The notes beneath the pieces were generated by a model that worked only from the letters and a program-made list of their open reading frames with translations, ran no database searches and had not been told where the DNA came from. From contig JADJJK010000001.1 of assembly GCA_016706545.1 (NCBI GenBank), forward strand, positions 186,001 through 250,000: DNA of 64,000 nucleotides, in the 5' to 3' direction. Source of the stretch: Myxococcales bacterium. GTDB lineage: Bacteria > Myxococcota_A > Polyangia > Haliangiales > Haliangiaceae. Positions 47,584 through 57,143 of this stretch are shown here, piece after piece. Position 1 is the first letter of the stretch; the number at the start of each line of letters is the position of its first letter. A program made the position numbers and the translations under genes.

Positions 47584-48321
47584 TTGAAGCTACGGGTCGT
47601 CACCTACAACATCCACAAGTGCATCGGCGGCCTGGACCGCCGTTACGATCCGCAGCGCACGGCGGAGGCGCTGGCCACGCTGGAGCCGGACGTCGTGCTC
47701 TTGCAGGAGGTCGACGACGGCGCCAAGCGCTCCAACGGGGATCGCCAGGTCGACCGGCTGGCCGAGCTGACCGGGCTCTCCCACCGCACCTGGTTTGGCA
47801 ACGTCTCGGTGCGCGGCGGCGGCGAGTACGGCAACGCGGTGCTCAGTCGCTATCCCATCGTCGAGACCTCCAACGTCGATCTCACGGTGCCGCTCAAGAA
47901 GCGGCGCAGCGTGCTGCACGCCGAGCTGCGCGTCCGCCACGACGAGGTGGACCGCACGGTGCATGTCTTCAACATGCACCTGGGCCTGGCCCAGTACGAG
48001 CGCAAGATCCAGCTCCGCCGCTTCCTCGACTGTCATCCGTTCGCGCGGCTGCACCACGAGACCCCGATCATCGTCGGCGGCGACCTCAACGACGTGTACG
48101 GCCGGCTGTGGCGGCTGCTCACGCCGGCGGGCTTCCGCGGTCCAGACCGCTCGCCGCGGACGTTCCCGGCCTGGGCGCCGCTGCGCGCGCTCGACGGCCT
48201 GTACGTGCGCGGCGCGGTGGCGGTCACCGAGCTGGCGCGCGCGGAGCACGCCGCGGCCCGCCGCGCCAGCGATCATCGCCCGCTGTGGGCGGACCTGGTG
48301 CTCGGCGCCAGCGCTGGCTAG
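47584..48321 (+). CDS. Endonuclease/exonuclease/phosphatase (EEP) family protein
   Basis: 245 residues from TTG 47584. Starts directly with the EEP fold: [12 protein letters not shown] (Asn metal ligand), LQEVD (catalytic Glu), [17 protein letters not shown] (Asp/Asn) and the C-terminal [11 protein letters not shown] (Asp-His). All catalytic residues are present. Members include exonuclease III-like nucleases, lipid phosphodiesterases and cardiolipin-hydrolase-like proteins (NIHKCIGG wording). No signal peptide. Substrate uncertain. Confidence 0.88.
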   Translation: MKLRVVTYNIHKCIGGLDRRYDPQRTAEALATLEPDVVLLQEVDDGAKRSNGDRQVDRLAELTGLSHRTWFGNVSVRGGGEYGNAVLSRYPIVETSNVDLTVPLKKRRSVLHAELRVRHDEVDRTVHVFNMHLGLAQYERKIQLRRFLDCHPFARLHHETPIIVGGDLNDVYGRLWRLLTPAGFRGPDRSPRTFPAWAPLRALDGLYVRGAVAVTELARAEHAAARRASDHRPLWADLVLGASAG

Positions 48322-48350
48322 GCGGCCGATCAGGCGGCGCTAACCACCTG

Positions 48351-48533
48351 CTAGAACACCGAACGGTTTGAATGCCGTCGCGAGACGAGACCTTGCGAGG
48401 TGGATTCGGGCGCACGCCCGAAGCGCAGCGAGGAGCGTAGTGGCCCTACGTGACGAGCGAGCATCGGACGTACGCCCGAAGGCGCCCGCAAGGTCTCGTC
48501 GTAGCAGGCATTTCAAACCGTTCGGTGTTCTAG
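48351..48533. mobile_element. 183-bp palindromic MITE-like element, copy B
   Basis: Inverted relative to copy A (9353-9535), with the same 22-bp terminal inverted repeats and near-identical interior (one difference seen: GGCC against GGTCC context near the centre). It starts 29 bp after the EEP stop and ends 24 bp before the stop of the second HNH gene. Confidence 0.9.
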
Positions 48534-48557
48534 ACGTGGGCGGATGTTCGACGGGCG

Positions 48558-50363
48558 TTACGACCGGCGCAGCGATGGGCGCTGGGACGGGTGCTGCAGG
48601 TGGTCCGGCAAGGGGCGGCCGATCGACAGCGGGTCGACGCCGGTAGTCTCCATCTCGGCGAGGACCCAGCGCTCGATGGCGCTGTGGCGGTCGAGGTCGT
48701 CCCACAGGCCGCGCAGCGGGTGGCCGTCGGGGTCGAGTGGGGGATCGGCGACAGATGAGAGTGGTGAGGGCGGTGAGGGTGGTGCTGGTGTGCGGGAGGA
48801 AGAGGGTGGCTGGGATGCGGCTGGGGTGGAAGGGGCGGAGGGTGCGGGGGCCGCAGCCGCGTCGGCGCGGCGCTGGATGCGCGTGATGGTGGCGGCGGCG
48901 TCCCAGCTATCGACGCGCTCGCCGCGCCAGCGGCACTGGCCGGTGGTGGCTGTCAGCGGCAGCGCGGCGTTGGCGGTGTTGGCGGCATGGATCGCCGGCC
49001 AGCCGAGCAGCGGCGGCGCGGGGCGAGGCGGCAGCGGGACGACGGCGCGGCCCTGCGGATCTTCGAAGGCGAGCGCGCCAGCGGGTGATTGCGTGATGCG
49101 ATAGCCGCGCTCGTGGACGTAGGTGTGGTGGAGAGAGCAGAGCAGCGCGAGATTGTCGAGATTGGTCTCGCCGCCGTCTGCCCAGTGCTGCAGGTGATGA
49201 CCCTCGAGGAAGAGGCGGTGATCGCAGCCGGGGAAGCGGCAAGTGCGATCACGCAGCAGCAAGGCGCGCTTGAGGGCGGCGGGGATGGTGCGGGTCTTGC
49301 GGCCGACGGAGAGCGGGGCGGCGGCGGTGACGGTAGCGGCGGCAACGGTGGCGACGACCAGCCCGCAGTCGCAGGCCAGGCGGCGGGTAGCTTGCGGAGA
49401 GAGCGCAAGGTCGCTCTCGACGGTGAGGGCCACCGGCAGCGAGGCGCCACGGTCGGTGAAGGAGGCGGGGGCGAGGTCGGTGGCTACGGAGATGCTGGAG
49501 GTGGAGTCGGCGGTGCCGGTGGCTGAGTCGGTAGTCGCGGCGGTTTGCTGCAGCAGCGCCACGGGCACGGTGACGATCAGCTCGAAGGGAGAACGCTCGG
49601 TGCGGCTGCCGCGCGCGTAGGACTGGACCAGGGCCATCAAGCCATCGGCGCGGTTGTACGGACGACGCGCGGTGGTCGTGGTGGAAGAGCGCTGCGCTTC
49701 CGCGGAAACGTCAGCCGATCGCTCGGCAGGTGCTGGCGCTTCCGCGGAAACGTCAGCAACCTCTGCGGAAGCGCCCGCTGGCTCGCGCATGCAGTCCACC
49801 GCCGCTTGCTGCAATACTTGAAGCAGCAGTGCGGCCTCGTCGGGGCGCAGGCACGCCTTGACGCACACCATGCCAGAGGCCGTCGTCGTGTGCGCCACGT
49901 AGCGCTCGCTGTCGTGCGGGCGTGTGGCTCGGCCGGCGGCGTCCGCCCCAAGACGCCGACCTTGCGGCACACGGTCTCGAGCTGGCTGGCGGTGCAGTGC
50001 TGCGCGTAGCCCAACAGCACGGCTTCGGTGGCGGCGGTGGCGACGCGCGTGATGGCGCGCGTCTTGGAATATGAGATCTGCCCGGCAGATAGTGCCTCTG
50101 ATATGAGCGGCAAGGTGTGCAAGGCCCTGGCCACGCGCAGGTGTTGGCGTGCGGTGCCAAGATCCCAGCCGACGCGCCAGCTCAGCCAGTGCGCACGTTC
50201 CAAAGCCCTGGCGGTACCAGCCGCCGGCCGCGTCGAACGTCCGCAGGTCCGCCAGCAGGCGATGCATGGCGGCGTCCAGGTGGACGGCTTGCTCGGCGAT
50301 GTGTTCGCCCAGAGCTTGAACTTCCTCAACGGAGAGAGGCTCGCGCATGCACTCTTGTAGCAT
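48558..50363 (-). pseudogene. DUF222-HNH endonuclease, copy 2, with two compensating frameshifts
   Basis: 601 codons remain open, but about 85 residues in the DUF222 part are read in the wrong frame. Compared with copy 1, two bases are missing near 50191-50196 (copy 1 CACCTGCGCGCAC, here AACGTGCGCAC) and one G is missing in the G-run at 49946-49949. Between them the conserved words (HWLSWRVGWDLGTA, ALSAGQISYSKTRAIT) are found in another frame. After the second indel the frame is restored, and the HNH motif (CRFPGCDHRLFLEGHHLQHW, ALLCSLHHTYVHERG) is intact. The protein probably misfolds in its N-terminal domain. Its Ser-Ala-Glu repeat is shorter than in copy 1. Confidence 0.85.
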
Positions 50364-50642
50364 GGCGATTTTCGGCGCCGGATTCGCGCCTGGCGTGCCC
50401 CTGGTGCCGCGGAAGCGCAGGCCGCGCGAAGTTTCGTGGGGTGCGCGGGTTGATAGGGCATGTAGCGCGCGTTGGGGCCGCGGGTGGAGAGATCGCGGTG
50501 GGTTGGCGGCGCGGAGGGCTGGCGGTCGCGGAAGGTGTCAAGAGTGATGTTGGTATTTGATGTTGATATTGGATAGTAGATCTTTAATTGGAAAATGCGT
50601 CCGGCAGGCGGACGAGAGCGAGCCGGGACCTTAGATCGAGAT

Positions 50643-50720
50643 CGCGGAAACCTCCGCGGAAACGTGGAGTGATCCAAGTCGCAGCGCGTTTCCGCGGAAG
50701 CCCTGGGGCTGTGGACGGTG
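50643..50720. repeat. Palindrome block with TTCCGCGGAA motifs (copy 2a)
   Basis: CTCCGCGGAA at 50652-50661 and TTCCGCGGAA at 50690-50699, joined by GTGATCCAAGTCGCAGCGCG. Reverse of 10070-10147. Confidence 0.7.
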
Positions 50721-50726
50721 CCGGGT

Positions 50727-50791
50727 TGTGGACAACCGCGCCCGTCGAGCCTGGGTAGGCGTGATGCGCGCAAGCGGCGCGGTTGTCCACA
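50727..50791. promoter_or_regulatory. 16-bp inverted repeat with TTGTCCACA arms (copy 2)
   Basis: TGTGGACAACCGCGCC (50727-50742) and GGCGCGGTTGTCCACA (50776-50791), perfect, with a 33-bp spacer identical in length to that of copy 1. The arms hold DnaA-box-like 9-mers. Confidence 0.6.
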
Positions 50792-50968
50792 GCCCTTGGA
50801 GAGGCGCAGGAGGGCCCGGTGCAGCAGGCGTGCCGGAGGGGACGGCGCGCCTCTCCACACCGCCGCACAGCCCCTGCTGTTTTCAGAACCCTGAGTTTTT
50901 TGGTTTGTACCAGAACCCAGAACCCGGAACGGATCGCCAGGTAACGACAAGGGTGAGCGCGTGGGAGG

Positions 50969-51046
50969 TGGTTAGGTCAAGCACGGTGGTTAGGTCAAGC
51001 ACGGTGGTTGGGTCGCGCACGGTGGTGGGTCGAGCACGGTGGTCGA
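50969..51046. repeat. Iteron-like array beside HNH copy 2
   Basis: GCACGGT at 50981, 50999, 51017 and 51034 (spacing 18, 18, 17). Full unit GCACGGTGGTTAGGTCAA; the first two are almost exact, the later ones diverge. Confidence 0.7.
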
Positions 51047-51070
51047 GGCGCGGGCACGATCACGAGGGGT

Positions 51071-51146
51071 CGCGGAGACCTCCGCGGAAACGTTGGCGTG
51101 ATCCAAGTCGCAGCGCGTCTCCGCAGAGGCCGAGGCTGTGGACGGT
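51071..51146. repeat. Diverged second palindrome block (copy 2b)
   Basis: CTCCGCGGAA at 51080-51089, then GTGATCCAAGTCGCAGCGCG, CTCCGCAGAGGC and GGCTGTGGACGGTGG. It is a tandem duplicate of 50643-50720 with the second palindrome degraded. Confidence 0.65.
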
Positions 51147-51254
51147 GGCGCGGACGGTTCCAATTCCCCCTCGCCGCGGCCGGCGCCTGGGCACCGGTGG
51201 CAACGAGCCGGCAACGAGCCGGCAACGAGGTCGCGCGAACCTCCCGCGCTGCGC

Positions 51255-51530
51255 TCACTCCGAGCCGCGCCGAAACCCGCGCTCGAAGTCCTCCAGGGCA
51301 GATCCCATGACGCAGCCCATCGCCTCCATACACGTGTCGGCGGACCTCACGCAGGTCACCGCCTTGTCGTTGGCGACCTTGGCGAGATCCGCGCACGTGC
51401 TGGCATCCAGCTCGCCGCACAGCGAGGTCAGCCGCTCACAGGCGCGCGCGGCTGGCGCCTTGTGGAACCACTTCAGATACGCGCCCACGCCAAGCCCAGC
51501 GACGACCGCAAGCACCAGGACCTTCTTCAC
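51255..51530 (-). CDS. Small secreted or membrane-anchored Cys-rich protein
   Basis: 91 residues: a lysine start and hydrophobic helix (MKKVLVLAVVAGLGVGAYLK), then a short domain with six Cys (ACERLTSLC, STCADL, VTCVRSADTCMEAMGC). The even spacing suggests three disulfides outside the cytoplasm. No family recognised. It is not part of the repeated HNH unit. Confidence 0.7.
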   Translation of the reverse strand: MKKVLVLAVVAGLGVGAYLKWFHKAPAARACERLTSLCGELDASTCADLAKVANDKAVTCVRSADTCMEAMGCVMGSALEDFERGFRRGSE

Positions 51531-51602
51531 GCCGAGATCGTAACAGCTACCGCGCGACGTGCAAGGCGCAGCTCGTGGCCAGCCGTGGCGACGGCGGGAG
51601 CG

Positions 51603-54455
51603 CTAGCGCACGAGCCACGCGGTCGTGCCGCTGCAGGACAGGTAGTCGTAGCAGCCCATGCGCAGCACGTACGTGCCACTGGTGACCGCGGTGAAGCTCG
51701 CCTTCGACGCCTCGCCACCGCACGCATCGTTGCTCGAGGCGATGTTGCTACCGCTGGGGTTGTTGAGGCGGAGGTACGTGTTGCCCAGGCTGCTGGAGCC
51801 GGGCATTCCGCAGGTGCCAAAGGTGATGCTCTGGCCCGCGACCATCGGCACGTTGACGTTCACGGTGTTGTTGCGGCCGTCATAGGTGCCGGTCGCCGAG
51901 TACGCCTTGGACCCGCTGAACTCCCAGGCAACCGTCCCGCTGCACGAGGTCTCCGCGGTGCAGCCTGCGGCGATGGTGTACAGGCCGTCCGCCGGCACCA
52001 CGTACGTCACCCGCGAGCCCGCGCCGCCACAGGTGTCGTCAGTCGAATCGACGATGACGCCCGCGGCGTCCAGGAGACGCACCAGGGTGCCTTGCGCGGA
52101 CGCGCCGCCGATCACGCCGCAGGTGCCGGCGCGCACGGTGGTGCCCGCGGCCAGCGCCACCGTGCGCCGGACGGTGGCGCGCGTGGCGCTGAGCGTGTTC
52201 GCCGCGGCGAACTCGAAGGCGCCCCCCGCAGGGCGGGGAGCGTCGGCGCAGGAGGCCACCACCTTCAGCGACCAGGCCACCAGCCTCCCCGAGAGACCGA
52301 CGCCTCGATCGGACACGTTGAGGCGCCACGTCCCCGCGGCCCGCTGCCCCACGAACGCCTGCACCGGGACGTCGATCAGCAGCAGATCATCCGCGGAGCT
52401 CCCGGTCCGGTTCCAGAGGTCATAAGAGGTGCCGGTGGGCGAGGTCAGCGTGACCACCAGATCGCCGCGATACGGGTGACGGACCTCCAGCGAGAGGGCC
52501 AGGCTCGAGACGACCCCGGCGCCGGCCACCACCACGCTCGAATCGACGCCCGCGGTGGAGTTGTCGGGGATGGAGAGCGGCAAGCCGGTGGCCGCCGCCA
52601 CGGCGTTGAGGCAGCTAGTGACCGAGCCGTTGGCGACGTTGACCAGCACGCTGGTCGCGGTGCTCGCGCCGGCGTCATCGGTGGCGATCGCCCAGATCCG
52701 CCGCGCGCCGTTGGGCTGCCGCCTGGTGTCCCAGGTCACCGAGTACGGCGGTGTGGTGTCGATCTCGCCGCTGGCGTCGGGCAGCAAGAACTGCACCTTC
52801 GCCACCGAACCGTCCGGGTCCTCCGCGGTCGCCCATACGGTGAGCTGGCCGTACGCGACCTCGCCCTCGGCGGGAGCCACGATCGAGACGACGGGGTGAC
52901 GATTGTCGCTGGCGTTGGCGATGGTGACCCGGACGCGCGCGGTGGCACGAGACCCCAGGTTGTCGACCGTGGTCGCGTGGATGTACGGCGTGCTGCCCTT
53001 GGCGGCCGTGCCGGTCTGCCAGGTCGTGGAGAACGGGGCGGCGCGATCCGTGACGGAGGTGCCGTCGGGCAGGTCGAAGCGGACCCAGGCCACCGAGCCG
53101 TCCGGGTCAGAGGCCCCGGCGACGATCGAGAGTTCCCCGGAGACGCTGGCGTTGTTGCTCGGCGCGGTGAACCAGACTCCCGGCGGGTAGTTGGTCCCGC
53201 CGTTGTAGACGTTCACGGTCACCGTCGCGCTCACGGTGGCGCCGGCCGCGTCGGTGGCCCTGGCGATGATCGACCACGCGCCGTTGGCGCGCGTGGCGGT
53301 GTTCCAGGTGGCCGAGTACGGCGCCGCGCTGTCGGTGACCACCGAGCCGTCTGGAAGCTCGAAGCGCACCGACGTCGGCAGCCCCTCCGGATCCGAGGCG
53401 TCCGCGGTGATGGTGAGCGTGCCAGCGACGTTCACGCCGCTCGCCGGCGACGTGATGGCGACCGTCGGCGGGAAGTTGACGCCGTTGGCGACCCGCACGG
53501 TGACCGAAGCGCTCCTGGTGATGCCGGTGCCATCCGCGGCGGTCACCGCGACGGTGCGCAGCCCGTCCGGGACCAGCGCGGTGTTCCACATCAGGCTGTA
53601 CGGCGACGTGGTGTCCGTCACCGAGCCGCCGCCCGGCAGATCGAAACGCACCGAGGCGATGCCATCGGCGTCGGAGGCGCTGACCAGGATCAGCTTGCTT
53701 CCGGACACGGTGGCGCCGCTGGCTGGAGTCAGGATCGAGAGCGCAGGCGGCAGGTTGCCCCCGTTGTTCACGTTGAGCGTGATCGCGGAGGTGGTGGTCG
53801 CCCCGGCGTTGTCGGTGGCGGCGACGCTGATGGTGTGAGCCCCATTGCCCACCGTCGAGGTGTCCCACGTCACCGAGTACGGCGCCGCCGAGTCCGTCAC
53901 CACCTGGCCGCCAGGCAAGGTGAACCGGACCGAGGCGATCGCCCCGTCTGGATCCGTCGCGGTGGCCAGGATCGTCACCGTCGCCGCGACATCGGCCCCG
54001 CCGGCGGGCTGCCCGATGACGAGGTCAGGTGGCAGGTTGAGGGTGACGTTGGCGACCTCCACCTGGACGGTGGCCATGGTGTTCACCCCGGCCCGATCCA
54101 TCGCGGTGGCAGAGAGCGTGTGCGGCCCGTTGCCCACCAGCTCGCTGTCCCAGGTGGTGGAGAACGGCGCCGCCTCATCGGTGAAGGTGGTGCCATCGGG
54201 GAGCGTGAAGCGCACGTACGAGATGCCGTCGTCGTCGGTCGCGGTGGCGGACACGTTGACGGTGCCGCCGATCACCGAACCGGCCGCCGGGCTGTCGAGC
54301 GAGAGCAGCGGCGGCGAGCCGACGGGCTCGGGGTCCATGTCGTCGATGTCACCGCGGCCCCCGGGGGACGCGCAAGCGACGAGCGCCACTGCGATCAGAC
54401 TCCACCCCCACCTGCGCGTCCAAGAAGCGAAGTCGCGATGAGCCATGCGCCGCAT
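51603..54455 (-). CDS. Modular lipoprotein: six Ig-like domains, a P domain and two PPC-type domains
   Basis: About 950 residues with lipobox VALVAC. Six Ig-like modules of about 95 residues each begin with PP or HP and a P-A-S-G turn (NLPPALSILTPASGATVSG and similar) and contain VRFDLPDG or VRFTLPDG. Then comes a P domain (LPLSIPDNSTAGVDSS, RHPYRGDLVVTLTSPTGTS) and two PPC-type domains (DDTCGGAGSR, NDACGGEASK). These are the modules carried by the two S8 proteases at 27.9-32.6 kb, but no protease domain is present. Probably a surface binding or adhesive protein. ATG 54455 and 54446 are both possible starts. Confidence 0.82.
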   Translation of the reverse strand: MRRMAHRDFASWTRRWGWSLIAVALVACASPGGRGDIDDMDPEPVGSPPLLSLDSPAAGSVIGGTVNVSATATDDDGISYVRFTLPDGTTFTDEAAPFSTTWDSELVGNGPHTLSATAMDRAGVNTMATVQVEVANVTLNLPPDLVIGQPAGGADVAATVTILATATDPDGAIASVRFTLPGGQVVTDSAAPYSVTWDTSTVGNGAHTISVAATDNAGATTTSAITLNVNNGGNLPPALSILTPASGATVSGSKLILVSASDADGIASVRFDLPGGGSVTDTTSPYSLMWNTALVPDGLRTVAVTAADGTGITRSASVTVRVANGVNFPPTVAITSPASGVNVAGTLTITADASDPEGLPTSVRFELPDGSVVTDSAAPYSATWNTATRANGAWSIIARATDAAGATVSATVTVNVYNGGTNYPPGVWFTAPSNNASVSGELSIVAGASDPDGSVAWVRFDLPDGTSVTDRAAPFSTTWQTGTAAKGSTPYIHATTVDNLGSRATARVRVTIANASDNRHPVVSIVAPAEGEVAYGQLTVWATAEDPDGSVAKVQFLLPDASGEIDTTPPYSVTWDTRRQPNGARRIWAIATDDAGASTATSVLVNVANGSVTSCLNAVAAATGLPLSIPDNSTAGVDSSVVVAGAGVVSSLALSLEVRHPYRGDLVVTLTSPTGTSYDLWNRTGSSADDLLLIDVPVQAFVGQRAAGTWRLNVSDRGVGLSGRLVAWSLKVVASCADAPRPAGGAFEFAAANTLSATRATVRRTVALAAGTTVRAGTCGVIGGASAQGTLVRLLDAAGVIVDSTDDTCGGAGSRVTYVVPADGLYTIAAGCTAETSCSGTVAWEFSGSKAYSATGTYDGRNNTVNVNVPMVAGQSITFGTCGMPGSSSLGNTYLRLNNPSGSNIASSNDACGGEASKASFTAVTSGTYVLRMGCYDYLSCSGTTAWLVR

Positions 54456-54543
54456 ATAGCAAGACCCGCACCAGCCACACAACCGCTGTATCTATCCGTT
54501 TCTCCTCGGAACAGATCGCACCATCGAGGGGGCCGTGGAGAAA

Positions 54544-54563
54544 CCCTACGCCTAGCCGTAGGG
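54544..54563 (-). terminator. Possible weak terminator hairpin
   Basis: CCCTACG (54544-54550) / CGTAGGG (54557-54563) with a 6-base loop. On the minus strand it is followed by TTTCT. It lies about 165 bp beyond the stop of the cNMP-binding gene at 54726. Confidence 0.35.
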
Positions 54564-54725
54564 CCTACCCCACACCGGGGTTCGCGATGCGTCGGGATCC
54601 ACCACGCGCTTGAACGCGAGCAGGGACGAGTCCAGCTTCTTCACCGGACTCCGTCGGGACCCGAGGGGCCCTCGCCTGCGCTTCGCCGCGCGCTTCTTCG
54701 TGCGCTTCGTCGTGCGCTTGGTCGC

Positions 54726-55568
54726 TCAGGCCGTCGTCGGCCGCGCGCTCTTGCCTTCGCTCACCAGCCGCTGCTCCAGCGACGTCAGCCGCTGCATGAG
54801 CTCGGCCTGGCCGCGGAGGATCTTGTCAATGGCCACCTCGTTCTTGAGGTTGACCTGATAGTTGTTGACCGCCAGCGCCTTGTCCTTCGAGGACTGGCGG
54901 TTCTGGCTCATCATGATGACCGGCGCCTGCAGCGCGGCGATGGTGGAGAGGAACAGGTTCAGGAACATGAACGGCAACGGGTCGAACGCCCACGGCAGCG
55001 AGTTCCACAGCATCCAGGTGGCCATGAACCCACCGAAGATGAAGATGAACGGCCAGGAGCCGCCGAACGCCGCGACCTTGTCGGCGACCCGGGCGCCCAG
55101 CGATAGCTTCTCCTCCTCCTCCTCGAGCACGTTGCGCGTCACCGTGCGCGTCATCAGCTCGTTGGTGGCGCGGATGCGCTCGCCGATCTCGTGCATGATG
55201 AGCAGCGCGGCTTCTGGTCGCCCCCGGACAAAGTCCACGAAGTCATCGCGCTCCAGCGCCAGCAGCACGGTGGGCCGCGACGCCACCGCCATCGCCGAGC
55301 GCGGCGCGCCGTCGAGCAGCGACAGCTCACCGAAATACTGTTGCTTGAACAAGCTGGCCAGGGTCACCCGCTGCTTGCCGGTGCCCGCCACGATGTCCAC
55401 CGCGCCGTCCTCGATGAGGTACATCGCGTCGCCCTCATCGCCCTGTGAGAACACCGTCTGCCCAGCCTCGAAGCGCTCTTCGCGCAGCCGGCTGACCAGG
55501 ACGGCCAGATCCTCGTCGCCGAGCGACTCGAACAGCGGAATGGTACGCAGGAGCAGAACGCGATCCAT
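54726..55568 (-). CDS. Cyclic-nucleotide-binding domain fused to a DUF1003 membrane domain
   Basis: 280 residues. Residues about 8-130 are a cNMP-binding fold (IPLFESLGDEDLAVLVSRL, FSQGDEGDAMYLIEDGAVDI, FGELSLLDGAPRSAMAVA, the phosphate-binding cassette with GELSLL and R-S). Then a DUF1003 domain carries two transmembrane helices (WPFIFIFGGFMATWMLWN and FLNLFLSTIAALQAPVIMMS) and the NRQSSKDKA motif. It likely reports a nucleotide signal at the inner membrane. Some cassette residues differ from CRP, so the ligand is uncertain. Confidence 0.9.
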   Translation of the reverse strand: MDRVLLLRTIPLFESLGDEDLAVLVSRLREERFEAGQTVFSQGDEGDAMYLIEDGAVDIVAGTGKQRVTLASLFKQQYFGELSLLDGAPRSAMAVASRPTVLLALERDDFVDFVRGRPEAALLIMHEIGERIRATNELMTRTVTRNVLEEEEEKLSLGARVADKVAAFGGSWPFIFIFGGFMATWMLWNSLPWAFDPLPFMFLNLFLSTIAALQAPVIMMSQNRQSSKDKALAVNNYQVNLKNEVAIDKILRGQAELMQRLTSLEQRLVSEGKSARPTTA

Positions 55569-55649
55569 GAGGTCCCCCTACCCTCACGGTACCGCAGCCC
55601 TCGCCGCCGCGGCGCCTGTTGGACAGCCTGTTCGCGGCCCAAGCCCCTG

Positions 55650-56222
55650 TCAGTTGGTGCCGCGACCCTGGACCAGCGACTCGGGGTTGATCCCAAGCGA
55701 CCGGATGGCCCGACTCCACAGCTCGGTGGGCGGAGAATCGAAGATGAGCGCCGGATCGGCCTCGACGTGCAGCCACGCCCCGCGCGACATCTCCTCCGCG
55801 AGCTGACCTGGGCCCCACCCGGAGTACCCAAGGAGCAAGCGCACGCGCTCCGGAGGTGCCAGCGCAATGGTTCGCAGCCGGTCCGGGGACGTGGTGAGCG
55901 AGATCCCGGGCGCCACGTCGATGGTGCCGCTGCCGCGCGAAGACCGCATCTCGAGCTGCTCCATCGGCTGGTGCAGCACCCAGCCCGTGTTCCGGCTCAC
56001 CGGCCCGCCGGACCACACCACCGCGGACAGATCTCCCCCCCACGACATGTCCAGGCTGTGCAGCAGCTCGGTGGCCTTGATGGCGCTTGGCTGGTTCACC
56101 ACCAGGCCGAAGGACCCCTCCTCGCTGTGCTCGATCATGAGGACCACCGCGTGCGAGAAGTTCGGGTCGTGGAGCTGCGGCATGGCCAGAAGCAAGCCAG
56201 GGGCGATGCGAGATTCCAACAC
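55650..56222 (-). CDS. YqgE/AlgH family protein (UPF0301)
   Basis: 190 residues from GTG 56222. Typical words are [47 protein letters not shown] and [17 protein letters not shown], ending [12 protein letters not shown]. The family fold is known but its biochemical role is not settled. The length is normal. Confidence 0.95.
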   Translation of the reverse strand: MLESRIAPGLLLAMPQLHDPNFSHAVVLMIEHSEEGSFGLVVNQPSAIKATELLHSLDMSWGGDLSAVVWSGGPVSRNTGWVLHQPMEQLEMRSSRGSGTIDVAPGISLTTSPDRLRTIALAPPERVRLLLGYSGWGPGQLAEEMSRGAWLHVEADPALIFDSPPTELWSRAIRSLGINPESLVQGRGTN

Positions 56223-56370
56223 AGCCCCACGAGCATCGCCTACTTTGCAAAAAAGCGCTCGTGTGCGCTGGGAGATTGTGGCGGCAGACCGTCGCAGCGC
56301 GCCGCAGCGAGCCAGTGCGAGGCGCAGCGTGGCGGTGCGAGGCGAGCCGGCGCGAGGCTCCGAGCGCGCT

Positions 56371-57138
56371 TCAGGCGCCGCCGCGCAGCGCGCGGACCAT
56401 GCGAGCAGGATCGTCGGTCATGATGCCATCCGCGCCGCGCGCAATGAGCTCACGCGCTTGCGCCGGATCGTCGATGGTCCAGAAGTCCACGCGCAGCCCA
56501 AGCGCGTGGCACTTGTCCACGAACGCGGCCCGGTCGAGGCGCACCCGCCCCACCGCCACAGGAACCTGCACCGCGGTGCCGCGCCACGGCAGCCGCCGCC
56601 ACACCGCCTTGGGAGCGGCCAGGAGCGCCGCCACCTCCGGCTGCGACAGCGCGGTCGCGCCAGGGTAGCCGCGCCGGCGAACCTCCAGCATGGTGCGAGC
56701 GCGGAAGCTGGCCAGGGTCACGCGCTCCTCGGCGCGGAGTCGCCGCAACAGCGCCAGCACCGGCTCGACGATCGACGGCGTGTGCTGCTTGAGATCCACG
56801 TTGAGCCGCACGCCGGGACATTCCACCAGCAGCTCCTCGAAGGTCGGGATGCCGATGTGGCGCCCAAGAAATGGCCGCGAGCCATCTGCGGCGAGGTAGC
56901 CGTGGCCGAGATCCAGGCGCTGGGCCTCGGCCAGATCCAGCTCGCACCAGCGCGCGGCCACGCCGGCCATCCGCTGCGCGTCCGGATCGTGGCTTATCAC
57001 GATGGCGCCATCGCGCGTCGCGTGGACGTCCAGCTCCAGGGCGTCGACGCCCAGCTCCAGCGCACGCCGGAACGACACCATCGTATTCTCTGGACACTCT
57101 GCAGGCGCGCCGCGATGAGCGTAGATCGTGACCGGCAC
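56371..57138 (-). CDS. Glycerophosphodiester phosphodiesterase family protein
   Basis: 255 residues. Hydrolyses glycerophosphodiesters to glycerol-3-phosphate and an alcohol. The catalytic His-Arg pair is in [13 protein letters not shown], the metal Glu-x-Asp in [19 protein letters not shown], and the second His in ISHD. LNVDLKQ and DGIMTDDP complete the TIM-barrel motifs. GTG 57138 was chosen because the family motif begins a few residues later; the longer open frame is a shadow. No signal peptide, so cytosolic. It lies 5 bp after the FKBP stop: one operon. Confidence 0.92.
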   Translation of the reverse strand: MPVTIYAHRGAPAECPENTMVSFRRALELGVDALELDVHATRDGAIVISHDPDAQRMAGVAARWCELDLAEAQRLDLGHGYLAADGSRPFLGRHIGIPTFEELLVECPGVRLNVDLKQHTPSIVEPVLALLRRLRAEERVTLASFRARTMLEVRRRGYPGATALSQPEVAALLAAPKAVWRRLPWRGTAVQVPVAVGRVRLDRAAFVDKCHALGLRVDFWTIDDPAQARELIARGADGIMTDDPARMVRALRGGA

Positions 57139-57143
57139 GATGC

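Larger units (their letters stand above)
50364..51254. promoter_or_regulatory. Upstream control/origin-like region of HNH copy 2
   Basis: A gene-free 890 bp that mirrors 9750-10426. Going away from the HNH start it has: a TTGACA word and AT-rich stretch (about 50537-50600); the TTCCGCGGAA block (50643-50720); the 16-bp inverted repeat with DnaA-box-like arms (50727-50742 and 50776-50791, 33-bp spacer); GGTTCTG repeats (50885-50932); the iteron array (50969-51046); and a second, diverged palindrome block (51071-51146). Copy 1 lacks this last block. No protein is supported here. Confidence 0.6.

Noticed and set aside
51138..55106. A 1322-codon plus-strand open frame
   Set aside because: It runs antisense to two well-supported genes (modular lipoprotein and cNMP/DUF1003 protein). 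The long frame is a by-product of GC-rich third positions.
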